The notes beneath the pieces were generated by a model that saw only the letters and a list, made by a program, of their open reading frames with translations, was not told the DNA's origin and ran no database searches. A DNA stretch of 64,000 nucleotides, taken from positions 243,509-307,508 of the forward strand of contig NZ_JALHPR010000003.1 of NCBI RefSeq assembly GCF_022842375.1. Reading direction: 5' to 3'. The position numbers and the translations under genes were made by a program. This document shows, one piece after another, positions 40,775 to 49,711 of this stretch (within the stretch, counting starts at the first letter, position 1; each line of letters starts with the position of its first letter). This DNA is from Elioraea sp. (GTDB taxonomy: Bacteria > Pseudomonadota > Alphaproteobacteria > Acetobacterales > Acetobacteraceae).

Positions 40775-41911
40775 TCAGACGCGCATGGGCATCAGGACAT
40801 ACACCGCGCGCGGGTCGCCCTCGGCGCGGATCAGCGTCGGCGCCGCACCGTCGTGGAACTTGAACTCCACGCGCACGCTGTCGGCCATCTGGTCGGTGAT
40901 GTCGCGGAGATAGCGGGCCTGGAAGCCGATCTCCATCGGGCCGCTGTCGTATTCCAGCTTGTCGGCGTCGATCTGCTCCTCGGCCGTTCCCTGCTCGGGG
41001 CTGGCGGCGGAGAGGGTGAGGCCCTGCTTGGCGATGGCCATCTTGACCGGGCGCGAACGCTCGGAGCTGATCGCCGCCACGCGGTCGACCGCTTCGGCGA
41101 AATCCTTCTTGGCGATGCGGAGAAGCTTGTCGTTGTCCTTGGGGATCACGCGGTCATAGTCGGGGAAGGTGCCGTCGATCAGCTTGGAGGTCAGCGTCAC
41201 GGTGCCGAACTGGAAGCGGATCTTGGTGTCGGACAAGGCGATCTCGACCAGGTCCTGGCCCGGCACGTCATCGAGCAGCTTGCGGAGCTCGAGCACCGCC
41301 TTGCGCGGCACGATCACGCCCGGCATGCCGGCGGCACCGTCGGGCAGGTCCTCCTCGACCCGCGCGAGGCGGTGCCCATCGGTCGCGACGGCCCGCAGCA
41401 CTGGCGCGCCCTCGCTCTCGGCGACGTGGAGATAGATGCCGTTGAGGTAGTAGCGCGTCTCCTCGGTGCTGATGGCAAAGCGCGTGCGGTCGACCAGGTC
41501 GCGCAGCACGCCGGCCTTGAGCTGGAACCGATGCGGCAGCGTGCCTTCCTGCAACGCGGGGAAATCCTCCACCGGCAGGCAGACGAGGGAGGTGGCGTAG
41601 CGGCCGGCGCGAAGGGCCAGCTGCGCATCGCCGCCCGGATGGTCGAGCTCGATCACCGCGCCTTCGGGCAGCTTGCGCACGATCTCGTAGAGCGTGGCCG
41701 CCGGCGCGGTCGTCGCGCCGTTGCGCACCACCTCTGCCGCCACCTGCTCGAGGGCGGCGATCTCCATGTCGGTCGCAGCGAGGCTGAGTGCGCCTTCCTT
41801 GGCGCGGATCAGCACGTTGGCGAGGATCGGGATGGTGTTCCGCCGTTCGACCACGTTCTGGACGTGCGACAGCGCCTTCATGAGGGCGGAGCGTTCAACC
41901 TTGATCTTCAT
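40775..41911 (-). CDS. dnaN: DNA polymerase III beta subunit (sliding clamp)
   Basis: A 378-residue clamp of three similar domains. It opens MKIKVERSALMKALSHVQNV and RRNTIPILANVLI and ends PRAVYVLMPMRV, the conserved last residues that contact clamp-loader partners. Length is normal (about 370). The stop codon is directly followed by structured element copy A. Unlike the common dnaA-dnaN operon, four unrelated genes separate it from dnaA. Confidence 0.98.
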   Translation of the reverse strand: MKIKVERSALMKALSHVQNVVERRNTIPILANVLIRAKEGALSLAATDMEIAALEQVAAEVVRNGATTAPAATLYEIVRKLPEGAVIELDHPGGDAQLALRAGRYATSLVCLPVEDFPALQEGTLPHRFQLKAGVLRDLVDRTRFAISTEETRYYLNGIYLHVAESEGAPVLRAVATDGHRLARVEEDLPDGAAGMPGVIVPRKAVLELRKLLDDVPGQDLVEIALSDTKIRFQFGTVTLTSKLIDGTFPDYDRVIPKDNDKLLRIAKKDFAEAVDRVAAISSERSRPVKMAIAKQGLTLSAASPEQGTAEEQIDADKLEYDSGPMEIGFQARYLRDITDQMADSVRVEFKFHDGAAPTLIRAEGDPRAVYVLMPMRV

Positions 41912-41957
41912 GGATGACCCCAGGGACCCGATCGCAGCGTCAGGACAGGCACGGAAA

Positions 41958-41982
41958 CCCCGAGCGGGAACCCGACTCGGGG
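41958..41982 (-). terminator. Hairpin upstream of dnaN
   Basis: CCCCGAG (41958-41964) pairs with CTCGGGG (41976-41982); an inner CGGG/CCCG extends the stem. On the minus strand it is followed by TTTCC. It may end transcription of the small upstream gene or act in the dnaN leader. Confidence 0.4.
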
Positions 41983-42037
41983 CACGGACTATAGCAACCG
42001 CAACCCTGGGGGTTAAGGCAAGCTGTGTGTTTCGGGC

Positions 42038-42265
42038 CTAGAGATAACGGCCGCGCTCCATGATCTCGCGCTGATAGTCCCGATAGGTCATGCCCAACTC
42101 CTCCGCCCGCGCAAGCCGGCGCAGCGCGATCTCGCGCGGCGGGGTCTTCCAGGCCTTCCTGTGCGCCCGCGTCCAGCACCAGAGGCGCCAGGAGGCGTTC
42201 GGATCCGGCTCCTCCAGCGGAGGGCCGCCATTGTGGCCGAGGCGAGGGACGGGTGGCGTTGTCAT
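42038..42265 (-). CDS. Small conserved-type protein with HNGGPPL motif
   Basis: A 75-residue basic protein starting MTTPPVPRLGHNGGPPLEEP, followed by WRLWCWTRAHRKAWKTPPRE and an Arg/Glu-rich helix ending MERGRYL. Short proteins with an HNGGPPL-type N-terminus are common in alphaproteobacteria and have no assigned function. Start ATG 42265 lies only 23 nt from the divergent XRE gene start, so promoters must overlap. Confidence 0.7.
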   Translation of the reverse strand: MTTPPVPRLGHNGGPPLEEPDPNASWRLWCWTRAHRKAWKTPPREIALRRLARAEELGMTYRDYQREIMERGRYL

Positions 42266-42288
42266 CGCATGGCTACTATGATGGACGT

Positions 42289-42864
42289 ATGGACACCATA
42301 CAAGATGCAACCCTGGCGTTGGATCCCCTCGCCGCGCGGCTGAAGGCAGAGCGCGAGGCACGCGCCTGGTCGATCGCCGTTCTGGCGGAGCGCTCGGGCG
42401 TCTCGCGGGCGATGATCAGCAAGGTCGAGCGCGGCGAGGCGAGCCCGACGGCAGCCCTGCTCGGCCGGCTCTCCGGCGCATTCGGTCTGACGGTCTCGAC
42501 CCTGCTTGCCCGCGCCGAGGGGGCAGGTGCGGGGGTGGCGCGGGCGGGCGCGCAGCCGCTCTGGCGCGACCCGGAGACGGGGCTGAAGCGACGCACCCTC
42601 ACCCCAGCCGGCGCCGACCCGGAGCTCGTGCTCGCCGCCCTGCCGCCTGGGGCGCGCATCGCCTATCCGGCAGCGTCGTACGCGCTGCTGCGCGGACAGT
42701 GCATCTGGCTGTTCGAGGGTGCGCTGCTGTTCCACGAAGGCAACGTCGTGCACAGCCTCGCGGTGGGTGACTGCCTTGCCCTCGGCGCGCCGGCCGATTG
42801 CGCGTTCGAGAATCCCTCCGCTACCGAAACGGCGCGCTACGTCATCGCGCTGGCGCGGCGCTGA
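42289..42864 (+). CDS. XRE-family regulator with C-terminal cupin-like domain
   Basis: A 191-residue regulator. The HTH (about 15-70) includes LKAEREARAWSIAVLAERSG and SRAMISKVERGEASPTAALL, a typical XRE fold. Residues ~95-190 resemble a cupin sensor (SYALLRGQCIWLFEGALLFH, VGDCLALGAPADCAFENP). Start ATG 42289. Its 3' end overlaps the convergent LysR gene by 28 nt. Confidence 0.88.
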   Translation: MDTIQDATLALDPLAARLKAEREARAWSIAVLAERSGVSRAMISKVERGEASPTAALLGRLSGAFGLTVSTLLARAEGAGAGVARAGAQPLWRDPETGLKRRTLTPAGADPELVLAALPPGARIAYPAASYALLRGQCIWLFEGALLFHEGNVVHSLAVGDCLALGAPADCAFENPSATETARYVIALARR

Positions 42865-43781
42865 AGCTCCGCTGGCAGGTCACGCTCCCACGGTGGCGTG
42901 CCGGCGAAGGCATGCGCGAGCAGCGCTGTCGCCGCGCGCACGCGTGGTGACGGTGCACCGCCCGGGCGGACGGCCCAGACGGCACGCCCATCATCGAGCG
43001 TAAGCGCGGGCAGCACGGGAACGAGGGCACCGCTGCGGAGATGCTCCGCGCAGTTCCAGAGCGCCTGGTGGGTGATGCCGAGGCCGGCGAGGGCAGCGTC
43101 ACGCAGCGCCTCGCCATTGTCGATCACGAGGCGCCCCTCTGGTCGCCCCGCTGGCTTCAGCACGACATGTTCCGCAGCCGTCGCGAACCGCCATTCCGCC
43201 TGCCCGGGCAGCACCAGGAGATCATGCCCCGCAAGTGCAGCGAGCGAGGCGGGAAGGCCACGCCGCGCGACATAGGCGGGTGAGGCAACGAGCACCGTGC
43301 GGCTGTCGGCCAGCCGTCGCGCCACGAGGCCGGGTTCGATCGCGGCAGCGACACGCACGGCGAGATCGATCCCTTCCGCCACCAGATCGACCATCGTGTC
43401 GCTGAGCCTGAGCGCGACGGACAGTTCCGGATTCGCATCCATCAGCCGTGGCAGGAGCGGCACGAGATGTTGCCGCCCGAAGCTTGCCGAGGCGGCGATC
43501 ACGATGCGCCCCCTGACGCCGCGCGGGCCGGGAGCGAGTGCCGTCGCTGCCTGTTCGAGTGCGATCACCACTGCCTCGGCATGCGGCAGCAGCCGTGCGC
43601 CGTCATCGGTCAGCGCGAGGCTGCGCGTGGTGCGGTGGATGAGGCGCGCACCGGCGGCGCGTTCAAGGCGCGCGAGCCGCTTGCTCGCCACCGCCGGCGC
43701 GAGCCCGAGATCAGCGGCGGCGGCGGTGACCGAGAGCCTGGCGGCGATGCGCAGGAACAGCACGAGATCCTCTGGCAGCAT
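42837..43781 (-). CDS. LysR-family transcriptional regulator
   Basis: A 314-residue regulator. The HTH reads LVLFLRIAARLSVTAAAADL and APAVASKRLARLERAAGARL; the effector domain begins at RGRIVIAASASFGRQHL. Start ATG 43781 is 123 nt from the divergent quinone oxidoreductase gene, its likely target. Confidence 0.9.
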   Translation of the reverse strand: MLPEDLVLFLRIAARLSVTAAAADLGLAPAVASKRLARLERAAGARLIHRTTRSLALTDDGARLLPHAEAVVIALEQAATALAPGPRGVRGRIVIAASASFGRQHLVPLLPRLMDANPELSVALRLSDTMVDLVAEGIDLAVRVAAAIEPGLVARRLADSRTVLVASPAYVARRGLPASLAALAGHDLLVLPGQAEWRFATAAEHVVLKPAGRPEGRLVIDNGEALRDAALAGLGITHQALWNCAEHLRSGALVPVLPALTLDDGRAVWAVRPGGAPSPRVRAATALLAHAFAGTPPWERDLPAELQRRASAMT

Positions 43782-43904
43782 CGCGCAGTCATGCCATTGC
43801 TTCCGTGGCGGCGAAACTGCCATGCCGACACGGCCGCTTATCGCGTGCATGGTGCCACCCACGTGTAGCCGGCGCGCATGGTGCGCCGACAAGGAAGGAT
43901 GATG

Positions 43905-44894
43905 ATGAAGGCGATGGTGATTGACCGCTTCGGCGGGCCCGAGGTGTTCCAGGCAGCCACCCTGCCCGACCCCGTGGCGGGGCCGGGCGAGGTGCTCGTT
44001 GCGATCGCTGCGGCGAGCGTCAACCCGGTCGACTGGAAGCTGCGAACGCATGGCCCAGCGATCGCCCCAGCGCTGCCCGCCGTGCTCGGCACCGATTTCG
44101 CGGGCCATGTCGTTGCACTCGGAGATGGCGTGTCAGGCTTCGCGGTGGGCGATGCCGTCTATGGCTGTGCCGGCGGCGTGCGCGGCATGCCCGGTGCCTA
44201 TGCCGGCATGATCGCGGCCGATGCGCTACTGATCGCGCATGCGCCGAAGGGGCTTTCGATGCGCGAGGCCGCGGCGCTGCCGCTCGTGACGATCACCGCC
44301 TGGGAAGGGCTGCATGACCGCGCGCGGATCGGCGCTGGAGACACGGTGCTGATCCATGGCGGCACCGGTGGCGTCGGGCACATTGCGCTGCAGGTCGCGG
44401 CGGCAGCGGGCGCGCGCGTGTTCGCCACCGTCTCCAGCGCCGAGAAGGCGACGCTTGCCCGCACGCTGGGTGCTGCCGAGACGATCGACTACCGCAACGA
44501 GATGCCGGAGGCCTATGTCGCGCGGCTCACGGGCGGGCGCGGCTTCGATGTGGTGTTCGATGCGACGGGCGGGAAGGACATCGCGACGAGCTTTGCCGCC
44601 GTGCGCACGAGCGGCCAGGTGGTGACCATTGTCTCGCAGTACACCGCCGACCTCGCGCCGATGCACGGCAAGGGGTTAAGCCTGCATGTGGTGTTCATGC
44701 TGCTACCGATGTTGACCGGCCTTGGCCGCGACCGCCACGGCGCGATCCTCACCGAGGCGGCCCGGCTGGTCGAGGCCGGCAAGCTCCGCCCCCTCCTCGA
44801 CCCCCACCGCTTCCCGCTGGAGGACGTCGCCGCCGCCCACGCCCATCTCGAAAGCGGCAAGGCCATCGGAAAAGTCGTCCTCGAGGTCGCCTAA
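43905..44894 (+). CDS. NADP-dependent zinc-independent quinone oxidoreductase (MDR family)
   Basis: A 329-residue medium-chain dehydrogenase. It has GPGEVLVAIAAASVNPVDWK at the start, the nucleotide-binding VLIHGGTGGVGHIALQVAAA, and no structural-zinc cysteine cluster, so it fits quinone/enone reductases. I chose ATG 43905 because GGAAGG ends 6 nt upstream; ATGs at 43899 and 43902 are too close to that site. Probably controlled by the divergent LysR. Confidence 0.9.
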   Translation: MKAMVIDRFGGPEVFQAATLPDPVAGPGEVLVAIAAASVNPVDWKLRTHGPAIAPALPAVLGTDFAGHVVALGDGVSGFAVGDAVYGCAGGVRGMPGAYAGMIAADALLIAHAPKGLSMREAAALPLVTITAWEGLHDRARIGAGDTVLIHGGTGGVGHIALQVAAAAGARVFATVSSAEKATLARTLGAAETIDYRNEMPEAYVARLTGGRGFDVVFDATGGKDIATSFAAVRTSGQVVTIVSQYTADLAPMHGKGLSLHVVFMLLPMLTGLGRDRHGAILTEAARLVEAGKLRPLLDPHRFPLEDVAAAHAHLESGKAIGKVVLEVA

Positions 44895-44921
44895 CCCTTC
44901 AGCGCGGAACCGGCCCGTCGA

Positions 44922-45065
44922 GAGACGGCCTGAGAATTCGCTGCTGTGAGTCGGATGGCGCAGGTTCCAGAGAACCGGCGCGCAGCGGCCTTTATGGCCG
45001 TGAGCACCGGAAGCGCAGGGAACCAAAGCCAGACGGCCGCAGCAGTAGAATTCGCGGGCCGTCTC
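44922..45065. ncRNA. Structured dispersed element, copy B (at the dnaA 3' end)
   Basis: About 144 nt. Outer stem GAGACGGCC (44922-44930) with GGCCGTCTC (45057-45065), extendable into the stop codon; then GAATTC with GAATTC; CTGCTG (44941-44946) with CAGCAG (45040-45045); GGTTCC (44963-44968) with GGAACC (45019-45024); hairpin CGGCC-TTTAT-GGCCG (44986-45000). The core from 44971 to 45018 matches copy C except in the hairpin loop. The right edge abuts the dnaA stop. Confidence 0.72.
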
Positions 45066-46589
45066 TCAGCTTTCGAGCATGCGGCGGAGGAGTTCAACAT
45101 CCTCGGCGAAGGCGCTGTCGCGCTGCATGAGGTCGGCGATGCGCGAGCAGGCGTGCATCACCGTGGTGTGGTCGCGGTTGCCGAACTTCCGGCCGATCTC
45201 CGGCAGCGAGCGCGAGGTGAGCTGCTTGGCGAGATACATCGCCACCTGGCGTGGCCGTGCCACGGCGCGTGCGCGGCGGGCCGAGGACATGTCGGTGAGC
45301 CGGATGTTGTAGTGCTCGGCCACGCGCTTCTGGATCTCCTCGATCGTGACGCGGCGATCCTGTGCGCGGAGAACGTCGTGCAGCACCTCCTGGGTGCTCT
45401 CGAGCGTGATCGGGCGGCCGACCAGCTGGCCATGCGCGACGACGCGGTTCAGCGCGCCCTCGAGTTCGCGGACGTTCGTCGTGATCTTGTGGGCGAGGAA
45501 CTCCATCACCTTCTGCGGCACCAGCATGCCGGCGAGTGCTGCCTTGGCCTGCAGGATGCCGATGCGGAGCTCGAAGGTGGTGGCGTGGATGTCGGCCACC
45601 ATGCCGCAGCCGAGCCGCGTGCGCAGCCGCGCGTCGAGCTCGGAGAGGTCGGATGGGCTCTTGTCGGCGGAGACGACGATCTGCTTCCCGGCATCGACCA
45701 GCGCATTGAAGGTGTGGAAGAACTCCTCCTGCGTGTTGTCCTTGCCGATGAGGAACTGCAGGTCGTCGACCATCAGCACGTCGACGGAGCGAAGCTGCTC
45801 CTTGAACTCGACGGTGTTCTGGCTGCGGATCGCCGAGATGAAGCGGTACATGAACTTCTCGGCCGACATGTAGGCGACGACGCGCTCGGGCATGCGCTCG
45901 CGGATCGCCCAGGCGATGGCGTGCATCAGGTGCGTCTTGCCGAGGCCGACGCCGCCATAGAGGAACAGCGGGTTGAACCCTGGCTGGGCGCGGTCGTTCT
46001 CGGCCACGCGGCGGGCGCAGGCATAGGCGAACTCGTTCGGCTTGCCGACGACGAAGGTCGCGAAGGTGAAGCGAGGATCGACGGTGCCGGCGAACTCGGC
46101 CCGCGCGGCATCCGCGCGCGGGTCGGAGCGGCCATTGTTCGGCGCTGCATGGCCATTGGCGCCGCGCCCGGCCCCGGGGCGGGTCGGCGGCAGCGGGGCC
46201 GAGACGATCGTCTCCGGCGGCGGCCTGCCATGCGATACGGGGCTCACCTCTTCGGCCAGGCCATCCACGGCCGCAGCACCGATGCGGAGCGTCACGCGGC
46301 GGATGCGCGGGTTCTCGGCGCCCCAGAGGCTCTTGAGCCGTTCGCCGTAGTGGCTTCTGACCCAATCGCGCAGGAAGCGCGTCGGCAGGACGATGGTGAC
46401 CTCGTCCTCCTCGGCTTCGGCGAGCGTCATCTGCTTGAGCCAGGTGCGGTACTCGACCTCGCCGACCTCGTCGCGAAGCCGGCCACGCACGCGGGCCCAC
46501 TGGGCCCCCAGCTCTCCGTCCAAACGACGCACCAGCGTAAGCCCCGCCTCTCCTGAGCGCCCCCGATCGGCTTCCCGGTGCACGGTCAT
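45066..46589 (-). CDS. dnaA: Chromosomal replication initiator DnaA
   Basis: A 507-residue AAA+ initiator. Domain I (about 25-105) includes VEYRTWLKQMTLAEAEEDE; a Pro/Gly-rich linker follows. Walker A is YGGVGLGKTHLMHAIAWA and Walker B VLMVDDLQFLIGKD. Domain IV has the DnaA-box contact helix GNRDHTTVMHACSRIADLM. The start is preceded by AGAGG at 5 nt. Upstream lies an AT-rich gap with inverted repeats, then rpsT, the usual alphaproteobacterial neighbour. Confidence 0.98.
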   Translation of the reverse strand: MTVHREADRGRSGEAGLTLVRRLDGELGAQWARVRGRLRDEVGEVEYRTWLKQMTLAEAEEDEVTIVLPTRFLRDWVRSHYGERLKSLWGAENPRIRRVTLRIGAAAVDGLAEEVSPVSHGRPPPETIVSAPLPPTRPGAGRGANGHAAPNNGRSDPRADAARAEFAGTVDPRFTFATFVVGKPNEFAYACARRVAENDRAQPGFNPLFLYGGVGLGKTHLMHAIAWAIRERMPERVVAYMSAEKFMYRFISAIRSQNTVEFKEQLRSVDVLMVDDLQFLIGKDNTQEEFFHTFNALVDAGKQIVVSADKSPSDLSELDARLRTRLGCGMVADIHATTFELRIGILQAKAALAGMLVPQKVMEFLAHKITTNVRELEGALNRVVAHGQLVGRPITLESTQEVLHDVLRAQDRRVTIEEIQKRVAEHYNIRLTDMSSARRARAVARPRQVAMYLAKQLTSRSLPEIGRKFGNRDHTTVMHACSRIADLMQRDSAFAEDVELLRRMLES

Positions 46590-46825
46590 ACAACCTCTGA
46601 TCGTTATGACCGCAACCTTGCCGTCCCCTGTTTTACGAAGGTGGGGGCAACAAAAGCAAATGATTATTTGCGATGATGTTACGGATCAAAGACAAAGCCT
46701 AAGCTATTGTCGGCCTATACTTGGCCTTGTCTTTGAAGGGATTTGAGGGCGAGTTGGTCAGTCCGCTGACGAAACGGACATTCTGCCGCCCCCGGAACAT
46801 CGGAGGGACGCGGCAGGCGCGGTCT
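46590..46825. promoter_or_regulatory. AT-rich dnaA upstream region with two inverted repeats
   Basis: A 236-nt gap between rpsT and dnaA, much richer in AT than surroundings. GCAAAT (46656-46661) is inverted as ATTTGC (46666-46671). A 14-bp imperfect inverted repeat (46686-46699 and 46723-46736, one G-T) reads TCAAAGACAAAGCC against GGCCTTGTCTTTGA. No clear TTATCCACA box is seen. It must hold the dnaA promoter; the repeats are candidate operators. Confidence 0.6.
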
Positions 46826-47095
46826 CTACGCCGGCGCGGTCGCCTTCACGCGCTTGGAGAGGCGCGAGAGCTTGCGGGCGACGAGGTTCTTATGGACGAG
46901 GCCCTTCGTCGCTGCACGGGCAAGCTCGGGCTGCAGCGCCTGCAGCGCGGCGCGTGCATCGGCCTCGACGCCGGCGCCGATGGCCGTCTCCACCTTCTTG
47001 ATGAAGCTGCGCAGCCGCGACATGTCGGACCGGTTGCGCGCCGTGCGGCGCGCGGTCTGGCGGATGCGCTTCTTCGCCGATGCGGTGTTGGCCAT
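46826..47095 (-). CDS. rpsT: 30S ribosomal protein S20
   Basis: An 89-residue basic helical protein that binds 16S rRNA early in 30S assembly. It starts [20 protein letters not shown] and has [18 protein letters not shown] and [20 protein letters not shown]. Length is typical. Located directly upstream of dnaA as in most alphaproteobacteria. Confidence 0.97.
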   Translation of the reverse strand: MANTASAKKRIRQTARRTARNRSDMSRLRSFIKKVETAIGAGVEADARAALQALQPELARAATKGLVHKNLVARKLSRLSKRVKATAPA

Positions 47096-47224
47096 GTCAG
47101 CTCACGTCCCAGTGCAACAATGGAGGGCGGCGCAGGAACTCTCGCGCCGAAGGGCCGGGTAGGTACACCCCGACCCAGCGGGCGTCAAGCCGCAGAGCGC
47201 GCGCATGTGGCAATGCATGCCTGA

Positions 47225-47998
47225 TCAGCGATGCGTAAACGCGGCCTTACGCTTCTCGGCGAAGGCCGTCATGCCTTCCACACGGTCGGCGAGAGCGAAG
47301 CAGGACTGGAACACGCGACGCTCGAAACGAACGCCTTCGGTCAGCGTCGTCTCGAAGGCGCGGTTCACGCTGTCCTTCGCCATCGCGACCACGGGGCGGC
47401 TGAGCCCAGCGATCTTTTCCGCCACCTTCAGCGCCTCGGCGACAAGCTCCGCCGCCGGCACGATGCGCGAGACGAGGCCCGAGCGCTCGGCTTCCGCCGC
47501 ATCCATCATCCGGCCGGTGAGGATCATCTCCATCGCCTTGGCCTTGCCGACGGCGCGCGTCAGACGCTGCGTGCCACCGGCGCCGGGGATGATCCCGAGA
47601 TTGATCTCGGGTTGGCCGAACTTCGCCGTATCGGCCGCGAGGATGACGTCGCACATCATCGCCAGCTCGCAGCCGCCGCCGAGCGCGAAGCCTGCAACCG
47701 CCGCGATCACCGGCTTGCGGATGGTGAGAACCGTCTCCCAGCGATTGCCGATGAAATCGTCGGCGGCCACGTCGGCGAAGGACTTGTCCTTCATCTCCTT
47801 GATGTCGGCCCCGGCGGCGAAGGCCTTCTCGCTGCCAGTCAGCACGATTGCGCCAACGCCATCGTCGGCATCGAAGGCGCGCAGCGCGGCGCCAAGCTCG
47901 ACCATCAGCGCGTCGCAGAGCGCGTTCAGCGCCTGTGGCCGGTTCAGCGTGATGAGGCCGACGGCCCCGCGCGTCTCGACAAGGATATGCTCGGGCAT
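47225..47998 (-). CDS. Enoyl-CoA hydratase
   Basis: A 257-residue crotonase-fold enzyme. ADIKEM and the oxyanion-hole [16 protein letters not shown], then [20 protein letters not shown], match short-chain enoyl-CoA hydratases (catalytic glutamates are in GGGCELAMM and [13 protein letters not shown]). Upstream of rpsT on the same strand, the standard order in this lineage. Probably beta-oxidation. Confidence 0.93.
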   Translation of the reverse strand: MPEHILVETRGAVGLITLNRPQALNALCDALMVELGAALRAFDADDGVGAIVLTGSEKAFAAGADIKEMKDKSFADVAADDFIGNRWETVLTIRKPVIAAVAGFALGGGCELAMMCDVILAADTAKFGQPEINLGIIPGAGGTQRLTRAVGKAKAMEMILTGRMMDAAEAERSGLVSRIVPAAELVAEALKVAEKIAGLSRPVVAMAKDSVNRAFETTLTEGVRFERRVFQSCFALADRVEGMTAFAEKRKAAFTHR

Positions 47999-48052
47999 CG
48001 TGGTGTTCCCTCTTGCTGCGGCGCAGCAGCGATACTCAACGCCCAGCGCTTG

Positions 48053-48892
48053 TCAACGCTGCGTCCTGGGGCAAGAGAAGCTCGAACGGCCGGCTTGCGT
48101 GAACACCGCGATGCCGGGGCAGGCAGGCGGGCCGGGGCAGCGTTCGCACGCCTGGCCGCCGCGGCCATACACCTTCCAGGCATGCTGGAAGTAGCCAAGC
48201 TCGCCATTGGCCTGGCGATAGTCGCGCAAGGATGACCCGCCAGCGGCGATCGCCTCGGCCAGCGTCTCCTTGATCGCCGGCACGAGGCGCCCGGCCCGCG
48301 CCCCGGCCACCGTATGCGCCAGCCGCCGGGGAGAGATGCCCGCACGGAACAGCGCCTCGCACACGTAGATGTTGCCGAGCCCCGCCACGGTACGCTGGTC
48401 GAGCAGGGCTGCCTTGATCGGCGTATGCCGGCCCGCGAGCGCGGCGGAGAGTACATCGGCGGTGAAATCATCGCCCAGCGGCTCGGGGCCGAGGCGGGCA
48501 AGCTGCGGATGCAACGCCTCGTCGGCGGTGGCGAGCATGTCTAGGCTGCCGAAGCGGCGCGGGTCGACGAAGCCGGCGCGCCAGCCATCGTCGGTCTCGA
48601 ACACCACGTGCTCGTGCAGGGGCGGCGGCGTGTTCGCGCCAGGCGGGGCCAGCACGATCCGCCCGCTCATGCCGAGATGCAGGATCAGCGTCACGCCGCC
48701 TTCGAGGCGCATCAGCATGTACTTCGCCCGCCGCGCGAAGCCCTGCACGCGGCGGCCGGAGGCGCTGGCGAGGTCGGGCGGCAGTGGCCAGCGCAGGTCA
48801 GCCCGCGTGGCCGTGACGCGCACGAGAACGCGCCCATCGAGCCTCGCGGCAAGGCCGCGCATCACCGTCTCGACCTCTGGCAGTTCGGGCAT
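48053..48892 (-). CDS. mutM: Formamidopyrimidine-DNA glycosylase with altered zinc finger
   Basis: A 279-residue base-excision repair enzyme (removes 8-oxoguanine). The catalytic N-terminus [14 protein letters not shown] and its Pro/Glu are intact, as is the [19 protein letters not shown] segment. The C-terminal zinc finger is unusual: the first pair CERC is present, but the last pair reads SCPRTQR, Thr (ACG) replacing the fourth Cys, and the loop between pairs is 21 residues instead of about 16 and includes an extra Cys. Divergent from ubiE. Confidence 0.94.
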   Translation of the reverse strand: MPELPEVETVMRGLAARLDGRVLVRVTATRADLRWPLPPDLASASGRRVQGFARRAKYMLMRLEGGVTLILHLGMSGRIVLAPPGANTPPPLHEHVVFETDDGWRAGFVDPRRFGSLDMLATADEALHPQLARLGPEPLGDDFTADVLSAALAGRHTPIKAALLDQRTVAGLGNIYVCEALFRAGISPRRLAHTVAGARAGRLVPAIKETLAEAIAAGGSSLRDYRQANGELGYFQHAWKVYGRGGQACERCPGPPACPGIAVFTQAGRSSFSCPRTQR

Positions 48893-48942
48893 CGTCCCTC
48901 GTCTCTCGCGCTTGGCGGGGCAAGACGCTAGTCTGCCTCGCC

Positions 48943-49701
48943 ATGACCGACAACGCCGGCTCCCAGGACCAGACCACGCATTTCGGCTTCCGCACCGTCG
49001 CGCGCGAGGAGAAGAAATCCCTCGTGCGCGGCGTGTTCGATGGCGTGGCCCGCCGCTACGACCTGATGAACGACCTGATGAGCTTCGGCGTGCACCGGCT
49101 CTGGAAGCGCGCCTTCCTCGCGCAACTGGCCCCGCGCCCGTCGATGCGGCTGCTCGACCTCGCGGGCGGGACGGGCGACATCGCCTTCGCCGCGCTCGAC
49201 CGCGGCGCGGGCTTCGTCGTGCTGTCGGACATCAACGCCGCGATGCTCAGCGTCGCGCAGGACCGCGCGATGGAGCAGGGGCGCGCCGGCAAGCTCGCCT
49301 TCCTCTGCGCCGATGCCGAGCATATCCCCGTTCCCGATGCCTCGGTCGATGCGGTGACGATCGCCTTCGGCCTGCGCAACTGCACCGATATTCCCGCCGT
49401 GCTGGGCGAGGCGTTCCGCGTTCTCCGGCCCGGCGGCAACTTCCTCTGCCTCGAGTTCAGCCGCGTCACCGTCGCCCCGCTCGTGCCGGTGTACGATGCC
49501 TACTCGTTCCGCGTCCTGCCCGCCCTCGGCCGCACCGTGGCGCGCGATGAGGAGGCGTATCGCTACCTCGCCGAGAGCATCCGCAAATTCCCCCCGCAGG
49601 AGGAGCTCGCCGCGATGATGCGCGAGAAGGGCTTCGCGCGCGTCACCTGGCGCGACCTCTCGGGCGGGATCGCGGCGATCCATTCCGGCTGGCGCCTTTG
49701 A
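48943..49701 (+). CDS. ubiE: Ubiquinone/menaquinone biosynthesis C-methyltransferase
   Basis: A 252-residue SAM methyltransferase. [20 protein letters not shown] and [19 protein letters not shown] (SAM loop) plus [20 protein letters not shown] are diagnostic. It methylates the quinone ring in ubiquinone synthesis at the inner membrane. Next gene is coaBC only 10 nt away; ubiB is absent from between them. Confidence 0.96.
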   Translation: MTDNAGSQDQTTHFGFRTVAREEKKSLVRGVFDGVARRYDLMNDLMSFGVHRLWKRAFLAQLAPRPSMRLLDLAGGTGDIAFAALDRGAGFVVLSDINAAMLSVAQDRAMEQGRAGKLAFLCADAEHIPVPDASVDAVTIAFGLRNCTDIPAVLGEAFRVLRPGGNFLCLEFSRVTVAPLVPVYDAYSFRVLPALGRTVARDEEAYRYLAESIRKFPPQEELAAMMREKGFARVTWRDLSGGIAAIHSGWRL

Positions 49702-49711
49702 CGCTCGCCCC

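Noticed and set aside
46590..46825. oriC in the rpsT-dnaA gap
   Set aside because: AT-rich and near dnaA, but no cluster of DnaA boxes was found and alphaproteobacterial origins are often elsewhere; kept only as a regulatory region.
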